Shown: piece after piece, positions 62,457 through 64,000 of the stretch
Numbering within the stretch: the first letter of the stretch is position 1
Layout of the letters: each line of letters begins with the position of its first letter
Assembly (NCBI GenBank): GCA_910578075.1
Contig: CAJTPK010000016.1
Coordinates: 16,139-80,138, forward strand
Direction of reading: 5' to 3'
DNA from: an uncultured Muribaculaceae bacterium
Lineage (GTDB): Bacteria; Bacteroidota; Bacteroidia; Bacteroidales; Muribaculaceae
DNA: 64,000 bases
Position numbers and translations under genes: made by a program
The notes under the pieces: model-generated
Database searches by the model: none
The model's input: only the letters and a program-made list of their open reading frames with translations
Told to the model about the DNA's origin: nothing

Positions 62457-63782
62457 TTACATCGTTTCTTTACGAAGATAATCAAGACCTTCGCGAACTA
62501 TCTTCTGAAGCTCCAGCTTGGAAGTGTCAACAAACTCAGGAAGAGCGAAGTCTTCCGGAGCCACCTCATATATTCCCCGCTCCTCCATCTTCTCGATATT
62601 TTTGGCGAGGATGGCTTTGATTAGATATTCCGGATAAATATCCATAGGGAACACTTTGTCGTATTCCCCGCTCATGATCATGGCTCTGTGTCCACCTTTT
62701 ATGCGGGCATCAAAATTGAATGGTTTTGACAGCCCTCTCAAGAATGCCGGGAATGTGCGGCTCACGCTATACTTCTTTGGACTCAGAGATGCCCAGCCCA
62801 TGAATTCATCCGCATTGTCACCTTCTTCAATCACAGTTATCTGGCGGTAGGGATAACGCAGGAATCCTTCATTCAGGTCTGCGCGCCATCCTGTGAGCAC
62901 ATTGCCGGATATGATTCTTGTTTTACCTGACTCTGTTGAGATCTGATTGTTGAGAAGAGTGGAAAGCTTTGCGCCTATTGTTGTTTCAACGAGGTGAGGA
63001 TTCTTTACGCATGGTCCTGTAAGAGCTACAGTCGCGGTGTAGTCAATCTCACCAGTTTCGATAAGTTTTCCGATCCTGCATGCAGTGGCTGCATCAAGTG
63101 TCCACACTGTCTCTCCCTTGTTCACGGGTTTGATCGCAGCAATCTGTGTTCCGACGTTTCCTGCTGGATGTGGTCCATTGAACTCATATACTTCCGCTAC
63201 CTGCGAGGTTATTCCGGATCCTGCTTTCACAGAGAGGTAAACTTTACCTGTAGTCAGCGAAGAGAGCGCCTTTAATCCGCTCTCGAGATATCTGGCGTCG
63301 GAATCGGCAATTACGGCAGGCGCGAGGGGCGCGGTATCGAATGCTGTTACGAAAATATCGCGTGGGGTAGCATCCTTATCTGGTAGGATATCGTAAGGAC
63401 GCTGGCGGAGCATGGCAAACAGACCTGAACGTCGTAAAGCTGAAAGCACCGGGATGTTCTTATCGATTTTTACCTGGGTTTGCTCACCTTGTTTTTTCAC
63501 AGAAATGAACTCAATCTTACGACGCTCGCCACGGTGAATCTCCTCAACAATTCCACTCACCGGGGAGGACAGTACAATATCCTCACACTCTTTTGCATAG
63601 AGCAGGGGAGAACCGCATTCTACGGCATCTCCAGCCTTTACGGCTGTTTTCCAGGTATAACCGGGAAAATCATCCGGTGTGATGGCGAAAAGATCAGTGA
63701 GTGTGTCAGCTGTTATTTCGCTTGAGGCTTTACCTTGCAATGGGATGTCAAGGCCCTTTTTTATATTTATCAAATTTGCCAT
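62457..63782 (-). CDS. nqrA: Na+-translocating NADH:quinone reductase subunit A
   Basis: 441 residues from ATG 63782 (MANLINIKKGLDIPLQGKAS), the family start; an in-frame codon at 63815 would add 11 residues overlapping the promoter. Soluble cytoplasmic subunit with the RnfC-like barrel-sandwich start (YTWKTAVKAGDAVECGSPLL) and the EFNGPHPAGNVGTQIAAIKP segment. It takes part in quinone reduction. First gene of the operon. Confidence 0.96.
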   Translation of the reverse strand: MANLINIKKGLDIPLQGKASSEITADTLTDLFAITPDDFPGYTWKTAVKAGDAVECGSPLLYAKECEDIVLSSPVSGIVEEIHRGERRKIEFISVKKQGEQTQVKIDKNIPVLSALRRSGLFAMLRQRPYDILPDKDATPRDIFVTAFDTAPLAPAVIADSDARYLESGLKALSSLTTGKVYLSVKAGSGITSQVAEVYEFNGPHPAGNVGTQIAAIKPVNKGETVWTLDAATACRIGKLIETGEIDYTATVALTGPCVKNPHLVETTIGAKLSTLLNNQISTESGKTRIISGNVLTGWRADLNEGFLRYPYRQITVIEEGDNADEFMGWASLSPKKYSVSRTFPAFLRGLSKPFNFDARIKGGHRAMIMSGEYDKVFPMDIYPEYLIKAILAKNIEKMEERGIYEVAPEDFALPEFVDTSKLELQKIVREGLDYLRKETM

Positions 63783-63812
63783 ACTTGTTCTATGATATGA
63801 ACTTTTATAATG

Positions 63813-63847
63813 CAAAGCTATTTAGGAGAGTCAATGTAAGTTGCAAA
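63813..63847 (-). promoter_or_regulatory. Promoter of the nqrABCDEF operon
   Basis: Minus strand TTTG (63844-63847), 23-base spacer, TAGCTTTG (63813-63820), giving a leader of about 25 nt before nqrA. The spacer is slightly long. Confidence 0.5.
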
Positions 63848-63874
63848 AATACAAAAAAAGCAAAAGAAATCAAA

Positions 63875-63910
63875 AAAAAGCTTCCATTCATTTCTGAATG
63901 GAAGCTTTTT
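63875..63910. terminator. Bidirectional terminator upstream of nqrA
   Basis: AAAAAGCTTCCATTCA and TGAATGGAAGCTTTTT form a 16-bp perfect stem with a TTTC loop, A-run before and T-run after, so it can act on both strands. It probably ends a transcript coming from beyond the window. The last 90 bases (63911-64000) hold no frame I can support. Confidence 0.8.
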
Positions 63911-64000
63911 ATCGGGATTAAGAGTCCGTCTCATAAAAAATTTAACTTTAGGGGCGGCTTGTTTCCGAGATAATTTATTCAATCGCGAAAGGGAGCAACC

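Noticed and set aside
63920..64000. Possible insertion-sequence end (AGAGTCCGTCTCATAA) at the right edge.
   Set aside because: The motif recalls IS terminal repeats, but no transposase frame or matching end is in the window, so it cannot be supported.
1..64000. tRNA, tmRNA, rRNA and riboswitch search by eye.
   Set aside because: No cloverleaf with a CCA-proximal TTC loop, no rRNA-like conserved blocks, and no riboswitch core I could recognise, including upstream of glyA and the biotin genes.

Overview
The window looks like a Bacteroidales chromosome, possibly a Muribaculaceae- or Bacteroides-type gut bacterium. The evidence is a SusC/SusD pair, a lysine exporter split into two genes, a BioG-BioC fusion, a complete Na+-NQR operon, a secreted protein with a Bacteroidales-type C-terminal tail, and many TAnnTTTG boxes, the Bacteroidetes -7 promoter element. 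The genus is not resolvable by reading alone. I found no tRNA, rRNA or CRISPR array and no complete insertion sequence.

Layout. 1-10.1 kb (+): end of a polysaccharide-utilisation locus: SusC (cut by the window edge), SusD, a two-gene LysO exporter, a GH2 beta-galactosidase and a GH63 (YgjK-like) lipoprotein. 10.1-12.4 kb (-): an Rpn-family nuclease, a secreted protein, and an internally deleted second Rpn copy. 12.4-32.8 kb (-): a low-GC surface-polysaccharide locus. At its promoter end is a protein joining a tyrosine-recombinase-like domain that lacks catalytic residues to a NusG/UpxY-type antiterminator. The polysaccharide genes (flippase, polymerase, acetyltransferase, glycosyltransferases) are flanked by defence-type genes: an HNH / AAA15 ATPase / DUF4435 operon, an HTH / nucleotidyltransferase pair, an MntA/HepT pair, and a 1225-residue STAND-like protein. 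Three polysaccharide genes carry frameshifts.

32.6-33.6 kb is a 1 kb intergenic region holding the locus promoter, a large nested palindrome and two inverted copies of a 25-bp dyad, a layout compatible with an invertible promoter. 33.6-36.7 kb: a phosphoesterase/beta-propeller protein, a nitroreductase, an AACCATT-rich inverted repeat and a CsbD-like small protein. 36.7-44.7 kb (-): one GntR-containing operon encoding two ABC systems, an adaptor and a TolC channel, plus a 33-residue membrane peptide. 44.8-52.1 kb (-): rfbA, the biotin genes bioA-bioF-bioGC, and priA. 52.2-54.8 kb (+): two outer-membrane barrels, an Fe-S assembly factor, an LpxH-like hydrolase and a candidate small RNA. 54.8-63.9 kb (-): a small membrane protein, a 3'-5' exonuclease, bioD, glyA and nqrA-F.

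The genes fall into four working groups: glycan capture and cleavage (SusCD, GH2, GH63), surface glycan synthesis interleaved with putative phage-defence modules, biotin synthesis (bioA, bioF, bioGC and a detached bioD), and Na+-based respiration. The most unusual parts are the recombinase-antiterminator fusion with its palindromic promoter region, and the HNH-AAA15-DUF4435 operon, which combines parts known separately from Septu and PARIS defence systems.
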